Notes under the pieces: generated by a model
Databases searched by the model: none
Seen by the model: the letters and a program-made list of their open reading frames with translations, nothing else
What the model was told of the DNA's origin: nothing
Translations under genes and position numbers: made by a program
Assembly: GCA_019648995.1 (NCBI GenBank)
Contig: BLXT01006160.1
Span: forward strand, 985,775 to 1,013,488
DNA length: 27,714 bases
DNA from: Plakobranchus ocellatus
Lineage: Eukaryota > Mollusca > Gastropoda > Plakobranchidae
Direction of reading: 5' to 3'
Shown here: one piece after another, positions 26,790 through 27,714 of the stretch
Layout: each line of letters starts with the position of its first letter
How positions within the stretch are numbered: the stretch's first letter is position 1

Positions 26790-27714
26790 TATATTATTTC
26801 ATTTAAATAGACTTCTAGTTTTAGTGTATTAAATTCATACCCTTTAGTACAAATGCTGAATTTTAAATTGAAATCGGTGCACCACTGAATCATGTATTAC
26901 TTTCTGTTTCAACTTAATGTATATTGATTATATCTGTGCAATGCATGCCACATTGAATGATATCGTAATTATTGTTTTTAAAGTTTATTTCATATTTATC
27001 ATAAAATTTCAATCTGATATGTAAAGTTATGATTTATAAAGTTACTAACTTATTTGAAACTAGTCTCAGCGCCGTAGTGCATTTCAGGCATGATGTTATC
27101 AAAAAAAGTAAACAGATCTAGGCAAGATTAGATTCAGTTTCTATCTGGATGGAGAGAAGTGTAAAGAATTTTTCCATTTAAATTTGATACTGTTTCAAAG
27201 ACTGTTCTTTCCTCTTTATTTTTAAATAGTTTTCTTAGGTATAGGTTAGGTTTTTCCAGCTATGTTTTAGGCCTATGTTAAGTTGTAATTTTAACTTTTA
27301 ATATGGATTGTACTCGCAGTGAATCCTTTAGATAGCATTGGTTCTAAGCTACAGTGGGGTAGATTTATGCAAATTATTACAGTGTAATTTTTTTCATTAG
27401 CTTGCTTGAACTGTTTAATGTAACTTCTTGTATGTATACATCTCTATATTTTTATTGCTGACTAATGTTTTGCAAAACAGTTTGATTAATTTTTGTTTTC
27501 TTTGGCTTGAAGACTGGCTTAAATTTAGATTTAAAAAGTTGTAAGCACAGCTTAAACTATTAAATTTTTGTAGTATTAGTACTACTAATGAAGTAGTTGA
27601 ATGGCTCAAAGCCTATCAGAGGAAAAGAAAGAAAAAATTGCCTGTGCATTCTCCTACCTGGTGCAAGCACTACTATTAAAGTACTGAAATGGAATGCCAT
27701 AGAAAGTGAAATTA
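26790..27714. other. Right-end AT-rich region
   Basis: Mostly featureless. Near the end, an ATG at 27601 opens a 28-codon frame (MAQSLSEEKKEKIACAFSYL...) that stops at TGA 27685-27687. Its composition is more protein-like than its surroundings, so it could be a small first exon, but I cannot assign it. Confidence 0.4.

Overview
The window is an AT-rich piece of an invertebrate animal genome, probably a mollusc and perhaps a heterobranch gastropod. The evidence is GT-AG introns, animal PIF/Harbinger and mariner transposons, a Ty3/Gypsy relic, and many copies of AGATCT. The species call is inference; the animal origin is secure. The window contains one cellular gene, and most of the other recognisable sequence is dead or dying mobile elements.

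The cellular gene is a DDX51-type (yeast Dbp6-like) DEAD-box RNA helicase on the + strand. I could reconstruct it as 15 coding exons, from an ATG at 6783 to a TGA at 21714. All splice sites are GT-AG, the phases agree at every junction, and the product is about 590 residues. It carries the Q-motif region, APTGSGKT, DEAD, SAT, a TRGMDI-type motif V and HRIGRTAR. One exon is only 22 nt long. Motif Ib reads TKGR instead of TPGR.

Left of the gene (1-6780) lies a decayed minus-strand Gypsy fragment (about 1030-3480: gag, protease, RT and RNase H, with no integrase or LTR). Next to it is a 1473-bp non-autonomous DNA transposon (4018-5490) with 54-bp terminal inverted repeats and a 9-bp target duplication, TCAGAAAAA. 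Its interior is patchy: tandem repeats at both ends, a GA-rich tract, an inner inverted-repeat unit and a CA/CG microsatellite.

Intron 4 holds a complete PIF/Harbinger element (11102-14359) bounded by TAA duplications, with a 774-base assembly gap inside. Its transposase (+ strand) and its MADF/Myb-like partner (- strand) appear interlaced: each gene's second exon lies within the other's intron. Both carry in-frame stops, although the transposase DDE residues remain. Intron 2 holds a degenerate minisatellite and a 71-nt hairpin that pairs better on the minus strand, which makes it a microRNA candidate.

Right of the gene (21800-27714) is mostly featureless AT-rich DNA, with an AGATCT/TCTAGA-rich cluster. 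It also holds a rearranged mariner (25855-26787) whose two ends are 287-bp inverted copies of the same 5' end, each with the start of the transposase reading frame, around a remnant of the DNA-binding region. No CRISPR, operon, rRNA or convincing tRNA is present.
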